From Kangiella sp. TOML190 (GTDB lineage: Bacteria; Pseudomonadota; Gammaproteobacteria; Enterobacterales; Kangiellaceae): 64,000 nucleotides of DNA. The notes beneath the pieces were generated by a model that made no database searches, was not told where the DNA came from, and saw nothing but the letters and a program-made list of their open reading frames with translations. This document shows, in pieces, positions 30,409 to 38,711 of this stretch; the first letter of the stretch is position 1; the number at the start of each line of letters is the position of its first letter. Location: NCBI RefSeq assembly GCF_023706045.1, contig NZ_BQYL01000001.1, positions 2,276,001 through 2,340,000 on the forward strand, written 5' to 3'. The position numbers and the translations under genes were made by a program.

Positions 30409-31443
30409 ATGGCAGTTTTTAACCTAAGAGCATACGACTCACACGAGCAAGTGGTGTTTTGTCGCGATGTTGATTCTGGTTTAAGAGCAATTATCTGTAT
30501 CCACAACACCAACCTTGGCCCAGCGGTCGGCGGTTGTCGTATGTGGGATTACAACTCTGACGAAGGCGCCTTAATCGATGCCTTACGCCTATCTCGCGGC
30601 ATGACCTACAAAAATGCCATGGCGGGTTTGAAAATGGGTGGCGGTAAATCGGTTATTATCGGCAATTCTAAAACCATGAAGTCGGAAGAATTGTTCCGCG
30701 CTTTTGGCCGTTTCGTGGATAAATTAAGCGGCAAATACATTACAGCTGAAGACGTGGGCATTAACCCGAACGATATGGCTATCGTGAACAAGGAAACCTC
30801 GCACGTTTTAGGCCTTGAGGGCAAGTCGGGCGATCCTTCTCCTGTTACTGCCTATGGGGTGTACAAAGGTATTAAAGCCGCCGCTAAGCACAAATTAGGT
30901 CGTGATGATTTAGACGGTTTAAAAATCTCAGTGCAAGGTTTAGGCCATGTGGGTTATTACTTGTGTGAGCACCTGAAAAAAGAAGGCGCTCAATTAATCG
31001 TAACCGACATCAACCAAGATAACTTGGACCGTGTGGTGAATGATTTCGGTGCTAAAGAAGTTGGTATCAATGAAATCTACGAACAAGAAGTTGATATTTA
31101 CGCTCCTTGTGCTTTGGGTGCCACGGTTAATGACAACACTTTAAAGCGTTTAAATACAAAAATCATCGCGGGCGCAGCGAATAACCAATTAGCAGAAGAT
31201 CGCCATGGCGATATCTTAATGCAACGCGGTATTCTTTACGCTCCTGATTATGTTATTAACGCTGGCGGTATCATCAACGTAAACTTCGAAGAAAATTACG
31301 ACCAAGCAAAAGCCTTGGAAAAAGTGGACGAAATCTACGGCACTCTTACTGAAGTATTCGAAGCTTCCGATGCCGAGGGCCGCCCAACGAACGTGATTGC
31401 CGACGAAATCGCAAGACGCCGTGTCTCTGCCGCTAAGCAATAA
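30409..31443 (+). CDS. ldh: Leucine dehydrogenase (Glu/Leu/Phe/Val dehydrogenase family)
   Basis: A 344-residue amino acid dehydrogenase. N-terminal substrate domain with LGPAVGGCRMW and the catalytic-Lys motif GLKMGGGKSV; C-terminal NAD domain with VQGLGHVGYYL. YVINAGGIINVN completes the family pattern. Length and the ITAEDVG segment match leucine dehydrogenases, which deaminate branched-chain amino acids oxidatively, better than the longer glutamate dehydrogenases. It has an AAGGAG ribosome site ten bases upstream. It stands alone between two terminators. Confidence 0.88.
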   Translation: MAVFNLRAYDSHEQVVFCRDVDSGLRAIICIHNTNLGPAVGGCRMWDYNSDEGALIDALRLSRGMTYKNAMAGLKMGGGKSVIIGNSKTMKSEELFRAFGRFVDKLSGKYITAEDVGINPNDMAIVNKETSHVLGLEGKSGDPSPVTAYGVYKGIKAAAKHKLGRDDLDGLKISVQGLGHVGYYLCEHLKKEGAQLIVTDINQDNLDRVVNDFGAKEVGINEIYEQEVDIYAPCALGATVNDNTLKRLNTKIIAGAANNQLAEDRHGDILMQRGILYAPDYVINAGGIINVNFEENYDQAKALEKVDEIYGTLTEVFEASDAEGRPTNVIADEIARRRVSAAKQ

Positions 31444-31458
31444 TCACTGTTAAAACGT

Positions 31459-31487
31459 AAAAAAGCAGCCAATTGGCTGCTTTTTTT
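31459..31487. terminator. Bidirectional terminator between leucine dehydrogenase and padR
   Basis: GCAGCC, AATT loop, GGCTGC, with A-run on the left and T-run on the right. It works for the converging transcripts; the padR stop is three bases away. Confidence 0.9.
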
Positions 31488-31489
31488 AC

Positions 31490-32041
31490 TTAAAGCCGTA
31501 GCTTTATCAATTCAGTCGCCTCTTGACACCAGTCAACTATCGCGCCAACTTTTTTCACCCCCATCATTAAAGTCAACAATGGGTAAAACTGCTCATCGGG
31601 TAAGTCATAAGGAAAATTGTCGGTTTCTTTTTTTGCTTGCTCTAAAGTATGGCTAAGCTGCTGATGCCATTGCTGCATTTCCTGATGCAGAGATTGCATA
31701 AATTCAAGTTTTTTCTCGGTAGCATCTAAACTGTTGAGAAAAAACGTTTGCGCCAAATAGGCATGGCGCTCGGTGTGCACCGCTGGTCCCTGCTCGATCC
31801 AAGCCACCAGATCTTCAATCCCTTGTTGAGTAGTTTGATAGACCTTTTTATTGGGGCCTTTATTCGAGGCTTCTTCGAAGATAGACAGCTTGCCTTTGTC
31901 GGCAAGCTTTTTTAATTGCGGGTAGATTTGCGATAATTCAGCGGACCAGAAGTTGCTAAATATCTCATCAAACATTTTTTTTACATCGTAACCACTTTTC
32001 GGTTCTTGCAAAATCCCCAATAAAATATGTTGTAAACTCAA
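31490..32041 (-). CDS. PadR-family transcriptional regulator
   Basis: A 183-residue protein with the PadR winged-helix (ILLGILQEPKSGYDVKKMFDE; QIYPQLKKLADKGKL; the wing NKKVYQTTQQG) and the longer C-terminal dimerisation domain typical of the larger PadR subfamily. Such proteins repress their own operon and respond to phenolics, drugs or other ligands. Its neighbour upstream in the same operon is a membrane protein, and the twin palindromes at 32798-32841 are the best operator candidates. The ligand is unknown. Confidence 0.9.
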   Translation of the reverse strand: MSLQHILLGILQEPKSGYDVKKMFDEIFSNFWSAELSQIYPQLKKLADKGKLSIFEEASNKGPNKKVYQTTQQGIEDLVAWIEQGPAVHTERHAYLAQTFFLNSLDATEKKLEFMQSLHQEMQQWHQQLSHTLEQAKKETDNFPYDLPDEQFYPLLTLMMGVKKVGAIVDWCQEATELIKLRL

Positions 32042-32050
32042 ATCCGCATC

Positions 32051-32761
32051 CTAAATTTCTTTAAATTTCCGCTGATAATGGCGCGTCCAAATAATCTGAG
32101 CAGGAATACCGATCACTGCAGGCAAAATCCACGGAATAACGGCTATAAAACCTTCCAAACCTATATCGAAGATACGAGTGACACCAAATACCGCAAAGGC
32201 TGTGTGGAAAGCTATTCCAGCGCCTAACATCGAACCCAAGTGTTCGTAAAGCCACGCCTTGTTAGAACTATGCTTACCCTTGATGTACTTCAATATGCCA
32301 AAGCCCGTTAACAGTCCCACCGGGCTCAGCGCTAATAATACCACCATCGAGTCGGGTTTGATGATAAAGGCAAAGGCAATAATACAAATACTTGCCACTA
32401 AACTTATATAAGCCATGCTATTCCAATACAGCGTATTCATGATCAGAGGATCTTTTTTCGAAGCCAGCACTGCAACGCCATAACTGATAATGATGTAGGT
32501 CACTACCGAGAGGTATGCTAAGAAAAGTAAGGGGGCATAACTATTAGGCGACATATTTTTCTCAATGATTTCAGGTATATATAAGAACAAGCCTGCCAAA
32601 GCCGACAAAACTACCAACCTGCCTAGCCAAGTCCAATACTTGCCCATTTGGCGGTGAATTTTGCCGCCTTTTTTGCTGAAAATTGGGATCCAAAATAATC
32701 CTAAACCAACAAAACCACCGATCATGTGGGTGTAACGTAAAATCTCATGCAATATTTCCAT
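32051..32761 (-). CDS. Multi-pass membrane protein, in operon with padR
   Basis: A 236-residue protein with about seven predicted helices and a His/Arg-rich start (IHRQMGKYWTWLGR). It resembles uncharacterised DUF2306-like integral membrane proteins, but I cannot assign a function. It lies nine bases upstream of padR and shares its promoter region; expression is presumably PadR-controlled. A transporter role is possible, not shown. Confidence 0.7.
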   Translation of the reverse strand: MEILHEILRYTHMIGGFVGLGLFWIPIFSKKGGKIHRQMGKYWTWLGRLVVLSALAGLFLYIPEIIEKNMSPNSYAPLLFLAYLSVVTYIIISYGVAVLASKKDPLIMNTLYWNSMAYISLVASICIIAFAFIIKPDSMVVLLALSPVGLLTGFGILKYIKGKHSSNKAWLYEHLGSMLGAGIAFHTAFAVFGVTRIFDIGLEGFIAVIPWILPAVIGIPAQIIWTRHYQRKFKEI

Positions 32762-32797
32762 CTGGCACCTACCAATCTATTTCCACTGTAAAAATCA

Positions 32798-32841
32798 CTA
32801 TATAAATTGATATATAGCTTACTATATAATTTTTTATATAG
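32798..32841. promoter_or_regulatory. Twin 20-bp palindromes upstream of the padR operon
   Basis: CTATATAAATTGATATATAG (32798-32817) and CTATATAATTTTTTATATAG (32822-32841), each with CTATATA/TATATAG arms, start-to-start spacing 24 bases. The pair lies 37 bases before the start of the first gene of the operon and overlaps any -10/-35 there, so they look like PadR operators for autorepression. Confidence 0.65.
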
Positions 32842-32869
32842 TCAAGTGGAGAGCAGCTTTCAAATGTAA

Positions 32870-33754
32870 CTAAGCGTGATTGGTGGTTTTTGAATGTCGA
32901 TAGCGGTAATAGATCCCAGCAATATTGGCGCAGATCACAAGCCCCGCTCCGATGAGTTTATTAGCTGTAAGTTCTTCATTTAGCAGGAAAAAACTTAACG
33001 CCATAGCGATCGGTACATAAAGGTAGTAAACAATGGAGGTGACCACATGGTTAAGCTCGGTGGAGATCTTAACCCACAAGCTATGGCCAATCAGGGTGCT
33101 CAAAACACCTAAAATAACCAAGCCCATAATGGCTTCTTTTGATAGCTCAAACTCCGCAGCAGGTAGAAATGGTAAACCGAGAGCAAACAACCACATAGCA
33201 ATAAAGAACTGGCCAAATGCCCTTCTCTGATGATTAATATGACGGTATTTTTGGTGCAAGATAGGCAAACAGGCGTACAAAGCGCCCGATAGAACGCCAA
33301 GCAACAAACCCAAAGTCATATCGTTTTTCAAATCAAACTCGGGCAGTACAAAATAAACCCCAACAAAAGCCAGCAACACGCAACTCAACTCGAATAGTGT
33401 TGGCTTTTGCCCATGAAACCACCAACCCAAAAGCAACAGATGAGCACCATAAGTGGAAACGCCAATAGCAGCGATAGAGGCTGTGGAAAGTTGGATACTG
33501 TAAAAATAGCTCAGCCAATGAATAGAAAAAGTGAAGCCAATCAACATAATCGCCGGCCAGTTTTCTTTCTTCGACCAAACCGATTGTTTAAGCAGCTTGG
33601 CAATGAGGTAAAGACCAACCACACTTATTGCTAATCGCACAAAACCTACCAGCCAAGGGTCCACTTGAATTTGCTTTATGGTCACCGGCACCAAAGCCAT
33701 AAAAAAGACCGCGATGATGGCTAAGCCAATTAAACGCCAAAAAGAAGTTTGCAT
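32870..33754 (-). CDS. EamA/DMT-superfamily transporter
   Basis: A 294-residue protein with ten predicted membrane helices in two EamA repeats: the first repeat starts near residue 5, the second near 150, with the family PxxALYACLPI-like and STLIGHSLWV segments. These proteins export or import small metabolites. The substrate cannot be told. It is not obviously part of the padR operon, which lies downstream, since the palindromes and 108 bases intervene. Confidence 0.85.
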   Translation of the reverse strand: MQTSFWRLIGLAIIAVFFMALVPVTIKQIQVDPWLVGFVRLAISVVGLYLIAKLLKQSVWSKKENWPAIMLIGFTFSIHWLSYFYSIQLSTASIAAIGVSTYGAHLLLLGWWFHGQKPTLFELSCVLLAFVGVYFVLPEFDLKNDMTLGLLLGVLSGALYACLPILHQKYRHINHQRRAFGQFFIAMWLFALGLPFLPAAEFELSKEAIMGLVILGVLSTLIGHSLWVKISTELNHVVTSIVYYLYVPIAMALSFFLLNEELTANKLIGAGLVICANIAGIYYRYRHSKTTNHA

Positions 33755-33894
33755 CTATGTTTTACTCGGTCATTACAAAGAGTATTAGGACGAACTAATC
33801 TCGTGAACATAACTCGGAGTATCAAAGCAGCGTCCGAAAATACCCAGAGATTACCACACCATTTAAAATCGCTCGCAATAACAGAATCAGCAAC

Positions 33895-35433
33895 TTAACG
33901 CGCAAGCCTGAAATCCTTGGGGCGAACCCCCATCAAAACCAATAATAGGCCATACGCAGCAATCGTAGCGCCAATGGTAGCCACAATCATGCCAATGGCT
34001 TCAATACGCGTCCAAGCTTGCCATTGGTCGATTGAGAAATCGAAATACCATAATCCGGCCAGTAACAATCCACTGGCAATAACCAGTTTTAAGATCCAAA
34101 TGGCGGTGGATTTTGAAATTTGCAAATGGTCATGTTTGTGTAGGTAGCGATACAACAAAATGGCGTTAATAAAGGCTGAAATGCTGGTGGCAACGGCTAA
34201 GCCCACATGACCAAAAGGTTTAAACAAGGCAAGATTTAAGACGATATTACTAACTACCGATATGATGCCAATCTTGACCGGCGTTTTTGGATCTTGGCGC
34301 GAATAAAAGCCCGTAAGGAAAACTTTTACCATCATAAAGGCGATTAACCCTAAAGAATAAGCTTGTAAGCTCTGCCCTGCTTTAAACGAATCGTGCGCAT
34401 CAAAAGCACCATGTTGAAAGACCGTGATCATGATCGGTTCTGCCAGCCATAAAAGGCCTATAGCGGCTGGAATGCCAATCATCAACACCATCCGCAAGCC
34501 CCAATCAAGCGTACCGCTAAAGTGCTGCATATCTTCTTTAGCGAAATATTTAGACAGGGTTGGCAGTAACACCGTGGCAATGGCAATACCAAAAATACCC
34601 AAAGGAAATTCGAGCATCCGATCGGAATAATAGAGCCAAGAAATACTGCCTTCATCGAGCAAGGTGGCGATCTGCGTATCGATCAGCAAATTAATTTGAC
34701 TCACTGAGGCGCCAAAAATAACGGGCAGCATCAACTTCATAATGCGTCTTACCGCGCTATCTTTCCAAGCCCACTGCGGCTTGACCAGATAACCATACTT
34801 CCACAAGTAAGGAATAAATAACAGCAGCTGCAAAACTCCTGCAATAAAAATACCCCAAGCCAAAGCATAGGTGGAATCGCTAAAATACGGCACTCCCCAA
34901 ATCGCCATACCGATTATCGAAACGTTCAATAAAATTGGCGCAAAAGCGGGAATGGCAAATTTATTCAGGGTATTCAATACCGCGCTGTACATGGCCACCA
35001 GCGAGATAAAAAAGATATAAGGAAAGGTGATTTTTAACAGCTCGGAGGCATGATAAAACTTATCCGGATCATTGACATAAAAGCCAAAGCCGAAAATCGC
35101 CATCAAGCCTTGCGAACCTAAGACGCCTATAATGGTAACAATAAATAAAAAGCCGCCTAAAGTACCTGAAACTTTGCTCAACAGTTGTAAAGTTTCTGTT
35201 TTAGAGCGCTTTTCATAATATTCGGAAAAAACTGGCACAAAAGCGGTAGCAAAAGCGCCTTCGGCAAACAGCCTGCGTAAAAAATTAGGAATTTTTTGCG
35301 CCACCAAAAACACATCTGAGCGCCCTTCCGCGCCAATAATGTGTGCCAGAACGACATCCCGCGCCAGCCCTAAAAAGCGTGACATCATGGTCCAGAAACT
35401 AACGATGGTGCTGGATTTGAGTAAATTTGCCAT
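33895..35433 (-). CDS. murJ: Lipid II flippase
   Basis: MurJ flips lipid II across the inner membrane for peptidoglycan synthesis. The 512-residue protein has 14 predicted helices of the MOP superfamily. The N-terminal SFWTMMSRFLGLARDVVLAHIIG and FARRLFAEGAFATAFVPVFSEYYE-type signatures (here FLRRLFAEGAFATAFVPVF) are diagnostic. It is divergent from rpsT, as in Pseudomonas. Unlike there, ribF is not next to it; a block of about 17 kb separates the two. Confidence 0.95.
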   Translation of the reverse strand: MANLLKSSTIVSFWTMMSRFLGLARDVVLAHIIGAEGRSDVFLVAQKIPNFLRRLFAEGAFATAFVPVFSEYYEKRSKTETLQLLSKVSGTLGGFLFIVTIIGVLGSQGLMAIFGFGFYVNDPDKFYHASELLKITFPYIFFISLVAMYSAVLNTLNKFAIPAFAPILLNVSIIGMAIWGVPYFSDSTYALAWGIFIAGVLQLLLFIPYLWKYGYLVKPQWAWKDSAVRRIMKLMLPVIFGASVSQINLLIDTQIATLLDEGSISWLYYSDRMLEFPLGIFGIAIATVLLPTLSKYFAKEDMQHFSGTLDWGLRMVLMIGIPAAIGLLWLAEPIMITVFQHGAFDAHDSFKAGQSLQAYSLGLIAFMMVKVFLTGFYSRQDPKTPVKIGIISVVSNIVLNLALFKPFGHVGLAVATSISAFINAILLYRYLHKHDHLQISKSTAIWILKLVIASGLLLAGLWYFDFSIDQWQAWTRIEAIGMIVATIGATIAAYGLLLVLMGVRPKDFRLAR

Positions 35434-35579
35434 TGTCTATTTCTAAGGACAGACTTTAAGTCTGCCCTATTGCTGTTCCCCGATTTATGCGGCAATTCTA
35501 AGGGATAAAGCCGATCCTCACCAGCTAAAGCCGGCAAAAGCCACAAAAATGCCAGAATTGGCGCAATATTGCCGATAAA

Positions 35580-35621
35580 TTGGGCTTTTCACTTGAACAA
35601 AAGCCCAAATACGGGTATATT
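35580..35621 (+). promoter_or_regulatory. rpsT promoter overlapping a 10-bp inverted repeat
   Basis: TTGAAC (35593-35598), 17-bp spacer, TATATT (35616-35621), followed by the GC-rich TCGCGTCC discriminator. The -35 sits in the loop of a perfect inverted repeat TTGGGCTTTT - 9 bases - AAAAGCCCAA (35580-35608), so a regulator binding the repeat would block the promoter. Confidence 0.6.
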
Positions 35622-35673
35622 TCGCGTCCTTAAATTTATGTATTTTTAGTGAAACCTTTTTAGGAGAAACACC

Positions 35674-35934
35674 TTGGCTAACATCAAATCTGCCAAAAAA
35701 CGTGCACGTCAGGCTGAAGGCCGTCGTCAACACAACGCAAGCCGTCGTTCTATGTTGCGTAGCTACATCAAGAAAGTTGTATACGCAATCGAAGCTGGTG
35801 ATAAGAAAACTGCGCAAGCCGCTTTTGAGCGCGCTGTTCCAGTGATTGACGTAGCTGCTAACAAAGGCTTAATTCACAAGAATAAAGCTGCACGTCACAA
35901 GAGTCGTTTAAACGCTCGCATCCAAGCGCTATAA
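35674..35934 (+). CDS. rpsT: Small ribosomal subunit protein bS20
   Basis: S20 is an 86-residue, Lys/Arg-rich 30S assembly protein. The start is TTG at 35674 after a TAGGAG ribosome site, followed by the standard [25 protein letters not shown] terminus (first part quoted in outline). E. coli rpsT also starts with UUG and is autoregulated by S20 through this weak start; conservation of TTG here suggests the same control. A terminator follows. Confidence 0.97.
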   Translation: MANIKSAKKRARQAEGRRQHNASRRSMLRSYIKKVVYAIEAGDKKTAQAAFERAVPVIDVAANKGLIHKNKAARHKSRLNARIQAL

Positions 35935-35983
35935 TTTAAAAAACTTAATTTGTTTTAGAAGTTTAGCTGCTTAGCAAGATTCT

Positions 35984-36018
35984 AAGGCCGCCTTTCGAAA
36001 AGGAAGCGCGGCCTTTTT
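35984..36018 (+). terminator. rpsT intrinsic terminator
   Basis: AAGGCCGC / GCGGCCTT outer stem, with an inner CCTTT/AAGG extension, followed by TTTTT. Strong. Confidence 0.92.
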
Positions 36019-36129
36019 GCGTTTGGTGGTTATAGTTCAGTCCGATTACTTGGCACACTAATGCTTGCCTATGCTGAGCTCTTAGTAGATGATAACTAGC
36101 GTTAAGTCGTTGGCAAATAAGGACTATTG

Positions 36130-37170
36130 ATGCAAATCGCACTGATAATCAGCACCCTAGTATTAGCTCTGGTAACCTTTCTACCGCTAATGAAACTCTC
36201 GCATTGGGTGATTCGGGATCTGGATTTTCCGCGAGTGCAAATTGCCTTTTTGTTGGGGCTAAATCTCTTTATTGGCTTATTGTTTTTAAACCTCTGCTTG
36301 CCAGTAAGTTGGCTGCTTATTGTCGTTAACCTAATCTGCCTAGCACGACAAGGCTGGTGGATTTTACCTTATTCAAGAGTTTGGCCAAAAGAAGTTAAAC
36401 CATCCAAGTCACAAGATCCAAATAACCAGATCTGCATTATGACTTCCAATGTGTTAACGCCTAATCGCAATTCTCAAGCTCTGCTAGCGCTTGTTGAAAA
36501 GCATCAGCCGGACATTTTATTGACCCTAGAAACCGATAACTGGTGGCAACAGCAACTAGCGGCACTAGAAGATTCTATGCCCTATACCATTAAGCAACCG
36601 CTGGATAATCTTTATGGGATGCACCTATACTCGCGTTTGCCAATTGAAAACTCGCAAGTTAAATTCTTAGTCCAAGAAGGCGTTCCCTCTTTCCACCTAA
36701 AAGTGGTTCTGCCCTTTGGGCAAAAAGTAAAAATGCACTTATTGCATCCCGCCCCGCCCAGCCCAACAGAAAATACCGAATCAACCCAAAGAGATATCGA
36801 ACTGCTGATTGTGGCTACCAGTGTCGCCAAATCAGATGAGCCCGTTATTGTCACAGGCGATCTCAATGATGTGGCCTGGTCAAGAACCACCCGCTTGTTC
36901 CGTAAAATTAGTGGGCTACTCGATCCAAGGATCGGCCGTGGCACTTTCAACACCTTCCATGCTGACTATCCCTTGTTGCGATGGCCTTTAGATCATCTAT
37001 TTCACAGCGCCCACTTTAGTTTACAAGAAATTAAAACGCTGACTTCGATTGGCTCAGATCATTTCCCGTTACTAACGCGACTGGCTTTCGAGCCTGATAA
37101 TGCTGAGCAACACTCAGGTTTAGAAGCTGAGAATAAGGATTACCAGATCGCAAAAGAGTTAATCCAATAA
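36130..37170 (+). CDS. Endonuclease/exonuclease/phosphatase (EEP) family protein, membrane-anchored
   Basis: A 346-residue protein with two to three N-terminal membrane helices (residues 1-75), then an EEP domain. Conserved positions are seen: TSNVL (Asn), TLETDN (Glu), HPAPPSP, VTGDLNDVAW (Asp/Asn) and the terminal GSDHFPLL (Asp/His). The catalytic set is complete. These proteins are often called YafD-like; the substrate is unknown, and a phosphodiesterase acting on periplasmic or lipid substrates is plausible. ATG at 36130 with AAGGA upstream is preferred over the TTG three bases earlier. Confidence 0.85.
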   Translation: MQIALIISTLVLALVTFLPLMKLSHWVIRDLDFPRVQIAFLLGLNLFIGLLFLNLCLPVSWLLIVVNLICLARQGWWILPYSRVWPKEVKPSKSQDPNNQICIMTSNVLTPNRNSQALLALVEKHQPDILLTLETDNWWQQQLAALEDSMPYTIKQPLDNLYGMHLYSRLPIENSQVKFLVQEGVPSFHLKVVLPFGQKVKMHLLHPAPPSPTENTESTQRDIELLIVATSVAKSDEPVIVTGDLNDVAWSRTTRLFRKISGLLDPRIGRGTFNTFHADYPLLRWPLDHLFHSAHFSLQEIKTLTSIGSDHFPLLTRLAFEPDNAEQHSGLEAENKDYQIAKELIQ

Positions 37171-37332
37171 ACAAACCTCAAATTTACGATCAAACCGTAA
37201 GCCTTTAAAATTAATTTTAAAAACGATAACTCCATCCGTTAAATATTTCACAGAACCTTTCTGCGACACTTTTGGCGGCTTCTATTTGTGCTATTTTCAA
37301 AGAGTATTTATCACTAGCAAGGAGCAGATATT

Positions 37333-37662
37333 ATGAGCCAAGATTCATTCCAAGTAGTCAACTATCAATACTACCATTGGTCCTCACGCAACAGTGGCAA
37401 AACCAACCTCAACCTAGAAGGAGTCGGTGGCAAAAGATGCTCGGTGTGGTTCGAAGAAGATCCGGAAGCAGAATTAGCCGAAGCGCACCAAATCGCGCCC
37501 AACGTTTACTCGTTTTGTTACCACCATCACCAATTGGCAGCCTTGATCGATATGTTGCGCAACGAAAAGCCTGTTTACGTTTATTTTAACAATGATAACG
37601 GCTTTAATAATTCCAGAATCTCGACCAATTACGAGCCCGTTGGTGAAGGTGAAGAAAGTTAA
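37333..37662 (+). CDS. Hypothetical protein, 109 residues
   Basis: A 109-residue cytoplasmic protein with AAGGAG eight bases before its ATG. It is rich in Tyr, His and acidic residues (YYHWSSRNSG; FCYHHHQLAAL) and ends in an acidic tail. I do not recognise a family. No membrane segment is visible. It stands alone; the 150 bases after it hold nothing visible before the converging marR gene. Confidence 0.7.
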   Translation: MSQDSFQVVNYQYYHWSSRNSGKTNLNLEGVGGKRCSVWFEEDPEAELAEAHQIAPNVYSFCYHHHQLAALIDMLRNEKPVYVYFNNDNGFNNSRISTNYEPVGEGEES

Positions 37663-37812
37663 GTTTAGACTCTAGCAAAGATGCAAAACTCGACAGTCAA
37701 TTTCTTTAAGTCATTGATTAATAATTATTATTGCAGCCTTCACCATCGTATGGATTTCGAGTAGCCTTAACGCTATCTAAAATTGAGCTGTCAGATTATT
37801 TTGATATTACAC

Positions 37813-38283
37813 TTAAAGCTGCTGCAGTAAGCTGGATAGGGCTTCGATATCGGTTTTAAACTTTGTTAACTCTTGTGGTTGAGCCGATTCAAGCGACTCG
37901 GCAATCGCCTCAATGCGCTTTTTTCTAGCTTGCTCCATCAGCTTTTTACTTTTGCGAGTGGCTGAAACGTAAACCACGCGTTGATCGGTTTTAGACTTAG
38001 CCTTGATCACGTAACCGTCTTTTTCCAAGTTTTTAACAATTCGCGTTATCGCTGGCGCACTGACCTGCTCCATAGTGGCAAGTTGGTTCACTGTTTTTGA
38101 ACCGACATAAACCAGAATCGACAAAATAGAAAGCCGCTCTGGAGTCAAACCCGTTGCTAGATCCTGTTTTCTAGCTTGCCGCAACAAATGAATGGCAAGC
38201 TTGTGCAACTGATTCGCCAACTGATTGGTTGGATTCTCAGCCATTCCTTCAGGCAAGCCGGTTGGCAGCGATAAATTTGACAT
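37813..38283 (-). CDS. MarR-family transcriptional regulator
   Basis: A 156-residue MarR: winged helix with LTPERLSILSILVY, VNQLATMEQVSAPAITRIVKNLEKDGYV (recognition helix) and the wing SKTDQRVVYVSATRKSKKLM. It is divergent from a VOC-family gene, with the operator-like palindrome at 38303-38322 between them. Such regulators often respond to phenolic or oxidative ligands; the ligand here is unknown. Confidence 0.9.
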   Translation of the reverse strand: MSNLSLPTGLPEGMAENPTNQLANQLHKLAIHLLRQARKQDLATGLTPERLSILSILVYVGSKTVNQLATMEQVSAPAITRIVKNLEKDGYVIKAKSKTDQRVVYVSATRKSKKLMEQARKKRIEAIAESLESAQPQELTKFKTDIEALSSLLQQL

Positions 38284-38302
38284 AGGTTAAGTTTTACGCG
38301 AT

Positions 38303-38322
38303 TATTTAACTCATGTTAAATA
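38303..38322. promoter_or_regulatory. Candidate MarR operator
   Basis: TATTTAAC - TCAT - GTTAAATA: perfect 8-bp arms in the marR/VOC divergent gap. The arm composition is typical of MarR-family sites. It probably controls both genes. Confidence 0.6.
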
Positions 38323-38348
38323 TATCTTAGTTTGCCGCGGAAAGAAAG

Positions 38349-38711
38349 ATGATCACAGGAATTCAGCAAATTCACGTACAAGTCGAAAATATCGAAAGGG
38401 CTATCGATTTTTATCAGAACACCCTCGGTTTAACCTTAGTTATGTCGTTTCCAGATCAAAGTATGGCTTTTTTTGATTGTGGCGGCACGCGGCTCTACCT
38501 CGGCAAAAATCCTGAATATGACTCCAAGGCATTTATCTACTACCGCAGTGATAACCTCGAAGCTGATGTGCAAAACTTGAAAGCAAAACAGGTTTTCATT
38601 GTTAAAGAACCCATAATGATCCACAAAACGGATCAAAGCGAAAGTTGGCTTTGCGCTTTTAAAGACTCTGAAGGCAATATCTTACATCTGATGCAGGATA
38701 AATCGATCTAG
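38349..38711 (+). CDS. VOC-superfamily (glyoxalase/bleomycin resistance-like) protein
   Basis: A 120-residue protein of two beta-alpha-beta-beta-beta units, with QIHVQVENIERAIDFYQNTLGL at the start and the metal-ligand-like SEGNILHLMQD at the end. VOC proteins include glyoxalase I, dioxygenases and antibiotic-binding proteins; the small size and divergent MarR gene suggest detoxification. Substrate unknown. Its 3' end overlaps the converging GGDEF gene by four bases. Confidence 0.85.
   Translation: MITGIQQIHVQVENIERAIDFYQNTLGLTLVMSFPDQSMAFFDCGGTRLYLGKNPEYDSKAFIYYRSDNLEADVQNLKAKQVFIVKEPIMIHKTDQSESWLCAFKDSEGNILHLMQDKSI

Noticed and set aside
35450-35464. Palindrome CAGACT-TTA-AGTCTG upstream of murJ
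   Set aside because: Short arms (six pairs) and no T-run; noted but not enough to call a site.
37272-37589. A 105-residue ORF in another frame
   Set aside because: It overlaps the 109-residue gene at 37333, which has a proper AAGGAG ribosome site; this one does not.
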